64,000 bases of DNA. Origin: Bin87 sp965203985 (GTDB lineage: Bacteria; Chloroflexota; Dehalococcoidia; Lucifugimonadales; UBA3495). The DNA is taken from contig CBDBDS010000010.1 of the NCBI GenBank assembly GCA_965203985.1, positions 124,001 through 188,000 of the forward strand, given 5' to 3'. Of this stretch, positions 43,243 through 52,457 are shown in pieces. The position numbers were made by a program, and so were the translations under genes. A model generated the notes under the pieces. That model did not search any database, had not been told where the DNA came from, and was given only the letters and a program-made list of their open reading frames with translations. The first letter of the stretch is position 1. Each line of letters begins with the position of its first letter.

Positions 43243-44919
43243 TTATTCGACCGACACCAAGTACGGGTAATGAGGCTGGCCACCCTCGTACACGTCCACC
43301 TCGGCCCCATCGTAGGACTCTTCCAATTCGTTCTGCAAGGCGGCGGCCGAATCGGCCGAAGCGCCTTCTCCCCAATACAGGGTGATCACACTGTCTGCGT
43401 CGGCGGCGGAATGCTGCAATCCCTCGCGTACGGCGGAGTCGGCGTCATCAGCCAGGGCGGCCAGTTTGCCGTCCAGAATTGCCATGTACTCGCCCTCGCG
43501 CACGTCGCGGCCGTCGACCACCGAGTCGCGAACCGCCTGGGTCACCTCGAGGGTTTCAACGGCGTCGCGCGCCGACTCCATGTTGCCCAGATTGTCGTCC
43601 ACCGAGAGTTCGGGATTGAACCCGAGCAATGCCCCCGTGCCCTGGGGCATGGTGCGGGTAGCCAACACGTGCAACGTGATTTCGCCGGTATCGGCTTCGG
43701 TCGCCTGGTTGGCGGTGAGAATGACGTTGTGATTGTTGGGAAGCACGATCACGTCGGTGGTGCCGGCGGACATGGCCGCGTCGATTATTTCGCTGGCGCT
43801 GGGATTGAGGGTCTGCCCGCCAGGAATGATGGCGGCGCACCCGGCGTCCTGGAACAGGTCGGCCAGACCCCGGCCCGAGGCAACCGCGATCACCGAAATG
43901 CCCGGCCGGATTTCGGCAGGCCGCGCGCGTTCCCGGTGACCGGCCGTCCAGTCGCGGTTCTGGAGGCTCATGTTGTCGATTTTGAGCTCGTCCAGTTCGC
44001 CGAACCCGATCCCGTAACTCAAGGCCGAACCGGGGTCGGCGGTGTGGACGTGGACGCGTACCGCCTGGCCGCCGCCGATTACTACCGTGGAATCGCAGAT
44101 GCCGGAGAAGCCTATTCGCAGCGCGTCGGCATCCAACGCCTGGCCGTGGATTACAAACTGTGTGCAGTACCCAAACTCCTCTGCCTCGTGGGCTTCCAGG
44201 AAGTCCGAATCGATGGCTACTGACGCGGTCTGCCGTGGGTTGATGACGCCCCCGACGCTGCGCAGGCCAAGGTCGATGGGTGGTCCACTCTCGCCGATCA
44301 GGTGCTGCAACGCGCCGCCGATGATGGCGACTACGCCCAAGCCTCCCGAATCCACCACTCCCGCCTCCTTGAGAACCGGGAGTTGGTCGGGAGTGCGGGC
44401 GAGGGCTTCAACGGCGCCGGCGTAAGCCACCTGCCATAGTGCGATTACGTCGCGCTCGCCGGCGTCGTTGGCTTGCACCGAGGCGTCCGAGGCTCCGCGA
44501 ATTACGGACAGCATCGTGCCCTCGCGGGGTTGGCTGACGGCCCCATACGCGGAGTCGGTTGCCGAACGAAACGCGGCCACTGCATCGGATGAGTCGATTT
44601 CCACGGCGCCGGCCACCCCGTCGGCAAATCCGCGCAGCAACTGTGACAGGATCACGCCGCTGTTGCCGCGGGCTCCCCAGAAAGCGCCGGTGGCGATGGA
44701 TTCGGCAACGTCACCTGCGGTTTCTACGTGTGCGTCCTTGTTCATCTGGTCGACGCCGGCGCGCAGCGTGAGCAACATGTTGGTGCCGGTGTCGCCGTCG
44801 GGCACCGGGAACACGTTGAGTGCATTTGCCGCATCCCGGTAAAGTTCCATGTACGCGACCGCGCCGAGCATGGCCTGGCGCAAATCGGTGCCCCGCAAAG
44901 TGGTGAAAAGCGATGTCAT
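43243..44919 (-). CDS. fakA: Fatty acid kinase FakA-like (DAK2/DhaL domain) protein
   Basis: FakA phosphorylates FakB-bound fatty acids so that exogenous or recycled acids enter phospholipid synthesis. The 558-aa protein has an N-terminal DhaL domain with the metal-binding PDGDTGTN at about residues 40-47, GARGNSGVILSQLLRGFAD, a middle domain (VIAVASGRGLADLF) and a C-terminal DegV-like domain. I chose ATG at 44919, since the frame before it is not family-like. It is the first gene of fakA-degV-recG. Confidence 0.9.
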   Translation of the reverse strand: MTSLFTTLRGTDLRQAMLGAVAYMELYRDAANALNVFPVPDGDTGTNMLLTLRAGVDQMNKDAHVETAGDVAESIATGAFWGARGNSGVILSQLLRGFADGVAGAVEIDSSDAVAAFRSATDSAYGAVSQPREGTMLSVIRGASDASVQANDAGERDVIALWQVAYAGAVEALARTPDQLPVLKEAGVVDSGGLGVVAIIGGALQHLIGESGPPIDLGLRSVGGVINPRQTASVAIDSDFLEAHEAEEFGYCTQFVIHGQALDADALRIGFSGICDSTVVIGGGQAVRVHVHTADPGSALSYGIGFGELDELKIDNMSLQNRDWTAGHRERARPAEIRPGISVIAVASGRGLADLFQDAGCAAIIPGGQTLNPSASEIIDAAMSAGTTDVIVLPNNHNVILTANQATEADTGEITLHVLATRTMPQGTGALLGFNPELSVDDNLGNMESARDAVETLEVTQAVRDSVVDGRDVREGEYMAILDGKLAALADDADSAVREGLQHSAADADSVITLYWGEGASADSAAALQNELEESYDGAEVDVYEGGQPHYPYLVSVE

Positions 44920-45082
44920 AACGCCCGCAGTATTCACATAGTAAAGTCGCCGCGAGTATAGCACAGCGAGTTCTCTGCTCTCTGTTCAAGCGTGTGCACA
45001 AACAGGTGAGTAATGGATTTGCCGGCGGGCATCAGACGTGGCAAACTCTGGGCATCCATCGACCCAAAAACGCGAGGCGCCT

Positions 45083-45949
45083 ATGAGTCAACAACTCCCG
45101 CCCGAAGTCCTTAATCTGATAGACGCCGCACTCACCGAAGACCAGGCGTTCAACGATCCCACCACCCAGACGCTGATACCCGACAGCGTCACGGGAAACG
45201 GTATGCTCCGCGCCAAGGCCGATGGCGTCCTGGCGGGAGGCGCGGTGGCGGAGGCCGTTTTCAGGCGCATCGATCCCGATCTGGACGTGGAATTGCTGCT
45301 CAGCGACGGGGCCGAACTGGAGCCCGGCCGTGACATTGCCAGCGTGGTGGGATCCGCGGCCGCGATCCTGCGGGCGGAGCGTACCGCCCTGAACTTCATG
45401 CAACGGATGAGCGGCATCGCCACGGCGACAAACCGGTACGTGCGCGCGGTGGAGGGGACGGCCGCCCGGATCGTCGATACGCGGAAGACGGCCCCGGGCC
45501 ATCGGTACCTGGACAAGTACAGCGTGCGCATGGGCGGAGGGTACAACCACCGTATCAATCTGGCCGACGGCATCCTGATCAAGGACAACCACCTGGCCGC
45601 GCGGGCGTCGCTGGAGGAGCCGCTGGGGGCGGTAGTGCGCCACGCCATCGGCCGGGCGTCGCATACGATACGGGTGGAGGTGGAGGTGGAGTCCCTGGCG
45701 CAGGTGCGCGAGGCGGTGGACGCCGGTGCGCACATCATCATGCTGGACAACATGCCGGTGGACATGATGCGTGAAGCGGTGGGCATCATCGCCGGCCGGG
45801 CGTCCATCGAGGCTTCGGGCGGGATCACGCTGGCCACCGTGCGCGACGTGGCCGAAACCGGAGTGGACCTCATCAGCATTGGCGGCCTAACCCACTCAAC
45901 CGACGCCCTGGACATTTCCCTGGACCTGGAGTTTCCGGACCAGCAATAG
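45083..45949 (+). CDS. nadC: Nicotinate-nucleotide pyrophosphorylase (carboxylating)
   Basis: NadC converts quinolinate and PRPP to nicotinate mononucleotide in NAD synthesis. The 288-aa protein has LRAERTALNFMQRMSGIAT, DTRKTAPGHRYLDKYSVRMGG (substrate arginines and lysine), INLADGILIKDNH, EVEVESL, IIMLDNMP and the closing EASGGITLATVRDVAETGVD. The ATG at 45083 follows GAGGCG and begins the conserved part. nadA and nadB are not in the window. Confidence 0.95.
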   Translation: MSQQLPPEVLNLIDAALTEDQAFNDPTTQTLIPDSVTGNGMLRAKADGVLAGGAVAEAVFRRIDPDLDVELLLSDGAELEPGRDIASVVGSAAAILRAERTALNFMQRMSGIATATNRYVRAVEGTAARIVDTRKTAPGHRYLDKYSVRMGGGYNHRINLADGILIKDNHLAARASLEEPLGAVVRHAIGRASHTIRVEVEVESLAQVREAVDAGAHIIMLDNMPVDMMREAVGIIAGRASIEASGGITLATVRDVAETGVDLISIGGLTHSTDALDISLDLEFPDQQ

Positions 45950-46041
45950 CCCTGACCGGAGTTTCGCTTGAACGCGAGTAGGGCGCGGCGGTATATTGCC
46001 GGTGCCAGATTCCACAAACCAAGCGCAAGGAGCATTCCCCA

Positions 46042-46587
46042 ATGGCCCGTTTGAGTGACGTAACCCGTGATCAACTCGCCCCTGAGCACCAGGAATTTTT
46101 CGACTCCATCGCCAGCAGCCGCGGCAGTGTGCGCGGGCCGTACGGCGTCCTGCTGCACAGCCCCGACCTGGCGGCGCGTGTAGCACACACCGGCGCCTAC
46201 GTGCGGTTCGATTTGGACATATCCGAGGCCCAAAAAGAGATCGTCATCTGCGCTACGGCCCGTGAGATCCGCCAGCAGTACGAGTTCTCAGCGCACGCCC
46301 GGCTGGCTCGTCAGGCCGGAGTGTCGGAGGACGTGGTCAACGCCATCGCGACCGGCAAGGCTCCTGAGGGCATGAGCGGGATCGAGGCCTCGCTGGTAAA
46401 GTACGTTCAGGAGTTGTTCCGCAACCACAAGGTGAGCGACGAGACCTTCGGCGAGGTGTCCGGTCACTTCGGGATGCAGAAAACGGTGGAGATCACGGCG
46501 CTCATGGGTCACTACCTGCTGGTCGGGCAGATCCTTTCCGCCTTTGAGGTCGAACTGCCCGAGGGTGTGCAACCGGAGATCACCTAA
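46042..46587 (+). CDS. Carboxymuconolactone decarboxylase/AhpD-like family protein
   Basis: A 181-aa all-helical protein of the CMD superfamily, with YGVLLHSPDLAARVAHTGAYVRF, EIVICATAREIRQQYEFSAHARLA and HFGMQKTVEITALMGHYLLVG. The AhpD-type catalytic CxxC is absent, which points to the decarboxylase-like or uncharacterised branch, not to a peroxidase. The bicupin gene follows 69 bases later, a pairing often seen in catabolic clusters. Confidence 0.88.
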   Translation: MARLSDVTRDQLAPEHQEFFDSIASSRGSVRGPYGVLLHSPDLAARVAHTGAYVRFDLDISEAQKEIVICATAREIRQQYEFSAHARLARQAGVSEDVVNAIATGKAPEGMSGIEASLVKYVQELFRNHKVSDETFGEVSGHFGMQKTVEITALMGHYLLVGQILSAFEVELPEGVQPEIT

Positions 46588-46656
46588 CCGCCTTTGCAGG
46601 GCGTACTCGCGGCGCCCGATAGCATCAAACCACGCCCGTCCAGAGGAGAACCGCCC

Positions 46657-47361
46657 ATGGAACCCTTGATTCGCAACGTCAAAGACTTCCCTGCCGGAGC
46701 GCCGGCACGCCTGATCAGCGCTGACGACAACCCGTCGCTGGTCACCCTGGCCTACTCCGTGATTGAGCCCGGCGGGACCAGCTCGCACCATATCCACGAG
46801 TGGGAACACGAGGTCTACATCATTGAAGGGAGCGGCACGCTGGTGGCCGACGGCAAGGAATACCCGGTCAAGGCCGGCGATGCCATGTTCATCCCGCCCA
46901 TGGTGGACCATGTCACCCGCAACGACGGCGACGGCAACATACGTCGTATCGAGATCAACCCGCTCGCCGCGGCCAGCGGCAACGCCCGCCCCGGTGGGTC
47001 TGAGCCGGGCGCTGGGACACCACCGGTGATCCGCAACCACGCCGATTTGAACGCCGAAACCGGACACACCATGCTGGGTGGGCGGGACGGCTGCCCGAAC
47101 TACCTCATGCTGTACAACGGCGCCATGCAGCCCGGCGCGGTGAGCCATCCGGAAACGGGCGGGCACAACCACGAATGGGACCACACCGTGTTCATACTGG
47201 AGGGTACGGGGACGCTGGTAGTGTCGGGCACGGAGTACACGGTGACCGCCGGTGACGCCGTGCTGGTTCCGCCGGGCGAGCATCACCAGTGGAAGAACGA
47301 GACCGACGCACCGATGCTCAGGGTCACGTTCAACGACATCAAATCGGAAGGCCACGGCTAG
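46657..47361 (+). CDS. Bicupin protein
   Basis: A 234-aa protein with two cupin domains. The first has HHIHEWEHEVYIIEGSGTL and AGDAMFIPPMVDH; the second has HNHEWDHTVFILEGTGTL and AGDAVLVPPGEHHQ. Each shows the H-x-H-...-E and later H metal ligands. The ATG at 46657 follows CAGAGGAG. Cupin enzymes of this form include dioxygenases and isomerases; the substrate is unknown. Confidence 0.88.
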   Translation: MEPLIRNVKDFPAGAPARLISADDNPSLVTLAYSVIEPGGTSSHHIHEWEHEVYIIEGSGTLVADGKEYPVKAGDAMFIPPMVDHVTRNDGDGNIRRIEINPLAAASGNARPGGSEPGAGTPPVIRNHADLNAETGHTMLGGRDGCPNYLMLYNGAMQPGAVSHPETGGHNHEWDHTVFILEGTGTLVVSGTEYTVTAGDAVLVPPGEHHQWKNETDAPMLRVTFNDIKSEGHG

Positions 47362-47384
47362 CTCACATCGGGCGGCTTTAGCAG

Positions 47385-47427
47385 AAACGGGGCAATCGCG
47401 GATGGCAATGACGCGATTGCCCCGTTT
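47385..47427 (+). terminator. Strong hairpin between the bicupin gene and eno
   Basis: AAACGGGGCAATCGCG pairs perfectly over 16 bases with CGCGATTGCCCCGTTT around an 11-base loop. Only three T residues end the stem and no T-run follows, so it is an atypical terminator or an RNA-stability hairpin. Confidence 0.65.
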
Positions 47428-47456
47428 GCGTATCTGACGGGCGGGGTCGTTTTCAC

Positions 47457-48770
47457 ATGGCTGACACCACACTCATCAATTCGGTGCGCGGGCGCGAGGT
47501 CCTGGACTCTCGCGGGAACCCCACCGTGGAGGTTGACGTCACGCTCCGCGGGGGCGCATTGGGGCGCGCGATCGTTCCGTCAGGAGCTTCCACCGGACGA
47601 CACGAGGCGGTGGAACTCCGCGACGGCGACCCGACACGCTACGAGGGAATGGGCGTGCTGCGGGCGGTAGCGGCAGTGAACGACGTCATCGGCCCGGCGG
47701 TTTGCGGTGACTGCGACGCGGCCGACCAGTCGGCATTGGACGCCCGGCTGCGTGAACTGGACGGCACGGCGAACAAGGCTAACCTGGGCGCAAACGCCAT
47801 CCTGGGAGTGTCGTTGGCCGCCGCTCACGCCGCCGCCAACGCGGCCGGCCAACCGCTCTACCGGTACCTGGGCGGGCCCGAGGCACGGGTTCTGCCGATG
47901 CCGATGGTGAACATCATCAGCGGCGGTCGGCACGCGGCCGGCGGCCTGGACATGCAGGACTTCCTGGCGATTCCCATCGGCGCTGAAACCTTTGGTGATG
48001 CGTTGCGGATGGTGGTGGCGGTGTACCGAGCGGTGGGTCGCTTGCTGTCTCAAATGGGACCATATGCATACGGTGTAGCGGATGAAGGTGGATACGGGCC
48101 GCCGTTGCCCTGTCACGAAGACGCGCTGGGCCTGATTTACGACGCCACGCGGTTGGCGGGATACCGATGCGCGCGAGACGGCGACATCGCCATCGGGCTG
48201 GACGTGGCAGCGACAGAGTTTGCCGTCGATGGCGGGCGATATGCGCTGTATGCCGAGGGTCGCATGTTTTCGTCCACGGAGCTTGTCGACCTCCTGGAGC
48301 AATGGAGCAAGACCTATCCGATCATATCGATTGAAGACGGGCTGGCCGAAGACGATTGGGATGGCTGGGACCACCTGACCAAAAAGCTGGGTGCCTCGGC
48401 CCAGTTGATTGGCGACGACCTGTTCACCACGAACCCGGAACGCCTGGCGCGCGGCGCAGATGACGGCATCGCCAACGCGGTTCTGGTGAAGCCCAACCAG
48501 ATCGGGACCCTGACCGAGACATTAGAAACCGTGCGGTTGGCCCAGGCACGGGGTTATCTTCCGGTGATTTCGGCGCGCTCAGGCGAGACGGAGGATACGA
48601 CCATCGCGGACTTAGCCGTCGCCACCGGCGCCGGACAGATCAAGATCGGTTCCATCACGCGCTCCGAAAGGCTGGCCAAATACAACCGGCTGCTGCGGAT
48701 TGAGGAAGAGTTGGGGGACGGAGCCAGCTTCGCGGGTCGTGACGTATTCGGCCGGTTTTTGACCCCATGA
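47457..48770 (+). CDS. eno: Enolase (phosphopyruvate hydratase), divergent active site
   Basis: The 437-aa protein has the full enolase layout, with SRGNPTVEVDV, PSGASTGRHEAVELRDGD, ANAILGVSLA, DEGGYGPPL, IGLDVAATEF, SIEDGLAEDDWDGW, IGDDLFTTN, KPNQIGTLTET and GQIKIGSITRSERLAKYN. The three magnesium ligands and both catalytic lysines are present. Two invariant positions differ: the QEF glutamate (Glu168 in yeast) is aspartate (MQDFLAI), and the histidine of SHRSGET (His373) is alanine (ISARSGET). It may be a weak enolase or a paralogue with another substrate. rsmG overlaps its stop by 4 bases. Confidence 0.85.
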   Translation: MADTTLINSVRGREVLDSRGNPTVEVDVTLRGGALGRAIVPSGASTGRHEAVELRDGDPTRYEGMGVLRAVAAVNDVIGPAVCGDCDAADQSALDARLRELDGTANKANLGANAILGVSLAAAHAAANAAGQPLYRYLGGPEARVLPMPMVNIISGGRHAAGGLDMQDFLAIPIGAETFGDALRMVVAVYRAVGRLLSQMGPYAYGVADEGGYGPPLPCHEDALGLIYDATRLAGYRCARDGDIAIGLDVAATEFAVDGGRYALYAEGRMFSSTELVDLLEQWSKTYPIISIEDGLAEDDWDGWDHLTKKLGASAQLIGDDLFTTNPERLARGADDGIANAVLVKPNQIGTLTETLETVRLAQARGYLPVISARSGETEDTTIADLAVATGAGQIKIGSITRSERLAKYNRLLRIEEELGDGASFAGRDVFGRFLTP

Positions 48771-49507
48771 CGAGCGCCGCGCAGCTGGGCATGGAGGTCC
48801 TCGGCGATCAGGCGCTACGCCTGGGACTGGACCTGTCGCCGGAACAGCTCGCACGGTTCGCCGAGTATCAGCGACTGTTGGCGGAAGGGAATCAGCGGGC
48901 GAACCTCACCTCCATCACCGACCCCGAGGCGGTTCAGGTACGGCATTTCTTCGATTCCCTGACCGCAGTGCTGGCGGTCAACGATTGGCGGGATGGGTTG
49001 CGGGTGGTTGACCTGGGCACCGGAGCCGGATTTCCGGGCGTCCCCCTGAAGATTGTTTTCCCTGGCATCCGTTTGACGCTGGTGGAGTCGGTGGCCAAGA
49101 AGACGGCGTTTCTCGACACTTTGTTGGCGGGCCTCGGTATCGCTGATGTGGATGTGGTCACCACGCGGGTAGAGGAACTGGCGCGCAAGGAAGGCTATCG
49201 GGGTCAGTTCGACGTGGCGCTGGCACGTGGGGTAGCGCCGATGTCGGTGCTGGTGGAATACGCGCTGCCTCTTTGCAAGGGACACGGCTCGCTGGTGGCC
49301 TGGAAGGGCAAGGACGGGACTGTGGAGGCGCAGGCGGCCGCCAACGCCCTGTCCGAACTCGGTGGCAAGGTTTCCGGAACCCGCTCCATGAACGACCTAT
49401 CGCCGCCGCTGCCGCCGGACCGGTGGCTCATATCCGTAGAAAAAGTGCGCCGGACGCCGGGGAAGTACCCGCGTCGGGTTGGCGTGCCCGCCAAGCAGCC
49501 GCTATAG
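48767..49507 (+). CDS. rsmG: 16S rRNA (guanine-527 N7)-methyltransferase RsmG
   Basis: RsmG (GidB) methylates N7 of G527 in 16S rRNA. The 246-aa protein has NLTSITDPEAVQVRHFFDSL, the SAM site VVDLGTGAGFPGVPLKI, LVESVAKKTAFLDTL and FDVALARGVAPMSVLVEY. The ATG overlaps the enolase stop as ATGA. Its end overlaps the convergent aor gene by 6 bases. It stands apart from the mnmG/parAB neighbourhood where it is often found. Confidence 0.94.
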   Translation: MTSAAQLGMEVLGDQALRLGLDLSPEQLARFAEYQRLLAEGNQRANLTSITDPEAVQVRHFFDSLTAVLAVNDWRDGLRVVDLGTGAGFPGVPLKIVFPGIRLTLVESVAKKTAFLDTLLAGLGIADVDVVTTRVEELARKEGYRGQFDVALARGVAPMSVLVEYALPLCKGHGSLVAWKGKDGTVEAQAAANALSELGGKVSGTRSMNDLSPPLPPDRWLISVEKVRRTPGKYPRRVGVPAKQPL

Positions 49508-51424
49508 GCCCATCCCGGCCAGGTCCACCCGACCGTCGGCGCTCCATCCCCGGGCGCGATAGTAGTCGGCGATCATCGCATCCAGCTCGGACGAGGTGAG
49601 GCCGACGCCGGCGGCGACACCATCGGCGAGAGGTTCGTTCAGGGTACGACCCGGCAGGGTATCGTCGGAGCGTCGCCAGCCCCAACGCTGGTTGTACGCC
49701 TTTTTAAGGTCGGCGATGTGGGCGGCCGCGCGGCGGAGTTCCTCGGCGTCGAAATCTTCCCAGCCGGTTACCATGCGATACACGGCGGCCGATTCCTCCC
49801 AAAAATCGCTGAAAGCCCGACGGAGGAACTTGCACCAGATGAGCGAGTCCAGCGCCGCCGCGAAATCCTCGCTGTCGGCAGCGATCTTGCCGCGCCGGTC
49901 GTCCACGGTCAGGCGGTCCACCTCCGGCGAGAAGTCGGCGTCGTAGGCCGAGGTGCGATTGTGGCAGGCGCCGCGTGGCGTGGTCGCCAATCCCAGGGCC
50001 AGGGTTTTCAGGCTGCGGGGCTCGTAGCCGGGCATCTCCAGTCCCTTGACCTGCATGGCCCAGGATTCCGATCCACCAGCGACGCGTTCGGCGGCGAGCC
50101 GGCTGCCTTCCGCCAGCAGGTTGCCGAGAGGTCCGCGGCGATGCCCGATATCGTCCAACAGATCGATTACTGCCGCGCCGTCACCGAAGTTCAGCGAGCG
50201 GCCGGCGCCACCGTTGTCATTGACAACGTGCGGGTTGCCCAACAGCCCTCGCTCCGCAGTTTCGATGGCCCAGGCGATGACGCCGCCGGCGGAAATGGTG
50301 TCCAGGCCAAGCTCGTCGCAACGACGCACGGCGCGGATCACTGCGTCGGGGTCGCCGACTCCGACCAGCGGGCCCAGGGCGAAGAGGCTCTCGTATTCCA
50401 GTCGGGCGTTGACCTCGCCGGCCTCCTTGGCCCCTTTGTCTTTCCTGCCCACCGTTACGATCTTTTCGCATCCGATGGTGCAGTTGGCGCAGTGGGCCGA
50501 GCGGGTGGCCCGGGTCTGGTGCAGGGCTTCGCCGCTGACCGCCTCGGCGCCCTCGAAGGTTGACTGCTGGAAGTTGCGAGTGGGCAGGGTGCCCAGGCGA
50601 TTGAACACCGATACGTTAGCGATGGTTCCGAGCTCGCGGTACTTGGCGGTGGCGGCGCCCAGGCTGCGTCGGCTCAGATCGCGGGCGTATGCTCGCAACG
50701 CCACTGGGTCTGCAATGGGCGGATCGGACTCCGGGTTGCCGCGCACAGCGATGGCCTTGAGGTTCTTGCTGCCCATTACCGCGCCGGGTCCGCAACGGCC
50801 GGCTTGGCGACCGCCGTCGTTGGCGATGCTGGCGAAACGGACCAGGTTCTCGCCGGCCGGGCCGATGCAGGCGACCCGGACCGGGCGCCGGGTTCCGTCG
50901 TCCAGGTTGCGTTTGACCGCCGATTCGGTGTCCATGGTGGACAGACCGATCAGGTGAGCGGCAGGTTTGATGCGGGGAATTCCATCAGCGTCGATGTGAA
51001 GAACCGAAAGGCTGTCGCGGCTTCCGGTGATGACCAGGGCGTCGCCACAGGCTCGCTTTAGTTCGACCGCCAGGTGGCTGGAAGATAGGCCGTCGGCGAT
51101 GAAGCCGGTCAACGGCGAACGGGTCATCACGGCGAATTTGCTCGAGGTGGTCAGCCGGGTTCCAACCAGGGGACTGGTCACGAAAATCAAGGGGTTGGCC
51201 GGCCCGAGCGCGGAGTCGAGCAGACGCATCCGGTCAGAGTACGAAAGGAGTTCGCCGTCGTGGTCAACAGGGGGGCTCCCGTAACGATGCAGCAACCATG
51301 TTCCCAGACCGATGCCGCCGATGATAGAGCGGAGGGTTTCCGGTGGTATCGGGTCGCGTCGATATTGCCCGGTGGTCAGATCAACCACCGTGGCGAATCC
51401 ACGGTAGCCATATAGGGCCGACAT
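49502..51424 (-). CDS. Aldehyde:ferredoxin oxidoreductase family protein
   Basis: AOR enzymes oxidise aldehydes to acids with a tungstopterin cofactor and a 4Fe-4S cluster. The 640-aa protein starts GYRGFATVVDLTTGQYRR. It has GGIGLGTWLL, FVTSPLVGTRLTTSSKFAVM (pterin binding), CIGPAGENLVRFASIAND, GRCGPGAVMGSKNLKAIAV, and the cluster motif CANCTIGC with a later cysteine (WCKF). The start at 51424 lies 5 bases after the moaD stop; the long frame upstream overlaps moaD. No ferredoxin subunit gene is adjacent. Confidence 0.9.
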   Translation of the reverse strand: MSALYGYRGFATVVDLTTGQYRRDPIPPETLRSIIGGIGLGTWLLHRYGSPPVDHDGELLSYSDRMRLLDSALGPANPLIFVTSPLVGTRLTTSSKFAVMTRSPLTGFIADGLSSSHLAVELKRACGDALVITGSRDSLSVLHIDADGIPRIKPAAHLIGLSTMDTESAVKRNLDDGTRRPVRVACIGPAGENLVRFASIANDGGRQAGRCGPGAVMGSKNLKAIAVRGNPESDPPIADPVALRAYARDLSRRSLGAATAKYRELGTIANVSVFNRLGTLPTRNFQQSTFEGAEAVSGEALHQTRATRSAHCANCTIGCEKIVTVGRKDKGAKEAGEVNARLEYESLFALGPLVGVGDPDAVIRAVRRCDELGLDTISAGGVIAWAIETAERGLLGNPHVVNDNGGAGRSLNFGDGAAVIDLLDDIGHRRGPLGNLLAEGSRLAAERVAGGSESWAMQVKGLEMPGYEPRSLKTLALGLATTPRGACHNRTSAYDADFSPEVDRLTVDDRRGKIAADSEDFAAALDSLIWCKFLRRAFSDFWEESAAVYRMVTGWEDFDAEELRRAAAHIADLKKAYNQRWGWRRSDDTLPGRTLNEPLADGVAAGVGLTSSELDAMIADYYRARGWSADGRVDLAGMGL

Positions 51425-51429
51425 GGTAG

Positions 51430-51756
51430 TCAGCCGCCGGCCTGATTTGATAGGAGAAGCAGCGAGTCTCCCAGTACCCAATCCAGGGGTGCTTCGATTT
51501 CGGGCGGCAAGAATTCGAGACCGTTCCGGTTCAGCGCGTATCCGTCGGCGACGGACATGGCCCCGCGATCGGACAGACACAATGCGCTGCCCACCAGGTC
51601 AGGGCATTCTTGCGCCAGAACGCCCAACAACTCTGTGACCGGAGTTTGCGCATCGACCGTCAGGCAAACGCTGCTGACGCCGGCGCGAACGCGGGCCAGG
51701 CCGAATAGTTCCACGGTGACAACCACCGCATTTCCGGTTGGCGCGGCGGATTTCAT
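51430..51756 (-). CDS. MoaD/ThiS family sulfur carrier protein
   Basis: A 108-aa ubiquitin-fold protein. Its C-terminus, LLLLSNQAGG, ends in the Gly-Gly that is adenylated and thiocarboxylated in molybdopterin synthesis. Strands VTVELFGLARVRAG and helix TPVTELLGVLAQE fit MoaD. It overlaps mobA by 4 bases and precedes aor by 5, so it probably supplies or matures the pterin cofactor of that enzyme. Confidence 0.82.
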   Translation of the reverse strand: MKSAAPTGNAVVVTVELFGLARVRAGVSSVCLTVDAQTPVTELLGVLAQECPDLVGSALCLSDRGAMSVADGYALNRNGLEFLPPEIEAPLDWVLGDSLLLLSNQAGG

Positions 51757-52373
51757 TGCGCCAGTTCCATCGCCCGGGTCAGGTCCTCCGGGCGGTTGAT
51801 GTTGAAGAAGCTCAGCAGGTCAGGGTCGAAATCCCTGATTTCGCTCTCCGGCACGTAGCGCACGGCAACGTCGTCGAAGAAACCGGAGATCTTCAACTGT
51901 CCGGCGCGCAGCCGGCTCTCGATTGCTGGCAGGCAGCGACGGGTGTAGAGCGCGTGGGTGGGTTCCGGTCGGCCTTCCACCATTGGTACCACCGCGTCGA
52001 CACCCTCGCGCAGGCCAGCCATGTGCGCCAGGAGAGGCGCGGACAGGAAGGGCATATCGCAGGCGGTGACCAGGCACCAGTCGGTGGGCGCGGCGTCCAA
52101 GCCGGTGTATATGCCGCCCAGCGAGCCGCAATCGGGAAATACGTCAACGGCAGTCCGGTGGTTGAGGTCCAGCGGAAGAGCGGCGGCACGAGCCGGGTCT
52201 GCGACCACGACCACCACCTCGCGGGCAGACACGCCGTCGCAAGCCCGCCGGATTACACGCCGGATTAACGGTTCTCCGTCGAATGGCTCCACGGCCTTGT
52301 CGCGACCCAAACGCAGGCTCCGGCCGCCGGCAAGGATTACGGCGGTAATCGGCGATTTTTCGACGGAATTCAT
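51753..52373 (-). CDS. mobA: Molybdenum cofactor guanylyltransferase MobA
   Basis: MobA links GMP to molybdopterin. The 206-aa protein has the nucleotide-binding LAGGRSLRLGRDKAV near residue 14, GSLGGIYTGL, the metal-binding ACDMPFLS, and a late FFNINRPEDL. It is the first gene of mobA-moaD-aor, with a 4-base overlap to moaD. Known AOR enzymes use a pterin without the guanosine part, so the target may be another enzyme. Confidence 0.88.
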   Translation of the reverse strand: MNSVEKSPITAVILAGGRSLRLGRDKAVEPFDGEPLIRRVIRRACDGVSAREVVVVVADPARAAALPLDLNHRTAVDVFPDCGSLGGIYTGLDAAPTDWCLVTACDMPFLSAPLLAHMAGLREGVDAVVPMVEGRPEPTHALYTRRCLPAIESRLRAGQLKISGFFDDVAVRYVPESEIRDFDPDLLSFFNINRPEDLTRAMELAQ

Positions 52374-52457
52374 AGTGAACGTAGCGACGCTGGGCGCAAT
52401 GTGTTCAGCATATCACCCGAGGATGGGAACCGCACGTGACCAGTTCGACGGGAGTCG

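Noticed and set aside
44920..45082. Possible tRNA or small RNA in the fakA-nadC divergent gap
   Set aside because: No cloverleaf or strong hairpin was found on either strand.
47385..47427. Insertion sequence end suggested by the long inverted repeat
   Set aside because: The arms are only 11 bases apart with no transposase nearby, so a transcript hairpin is the simpler reading.
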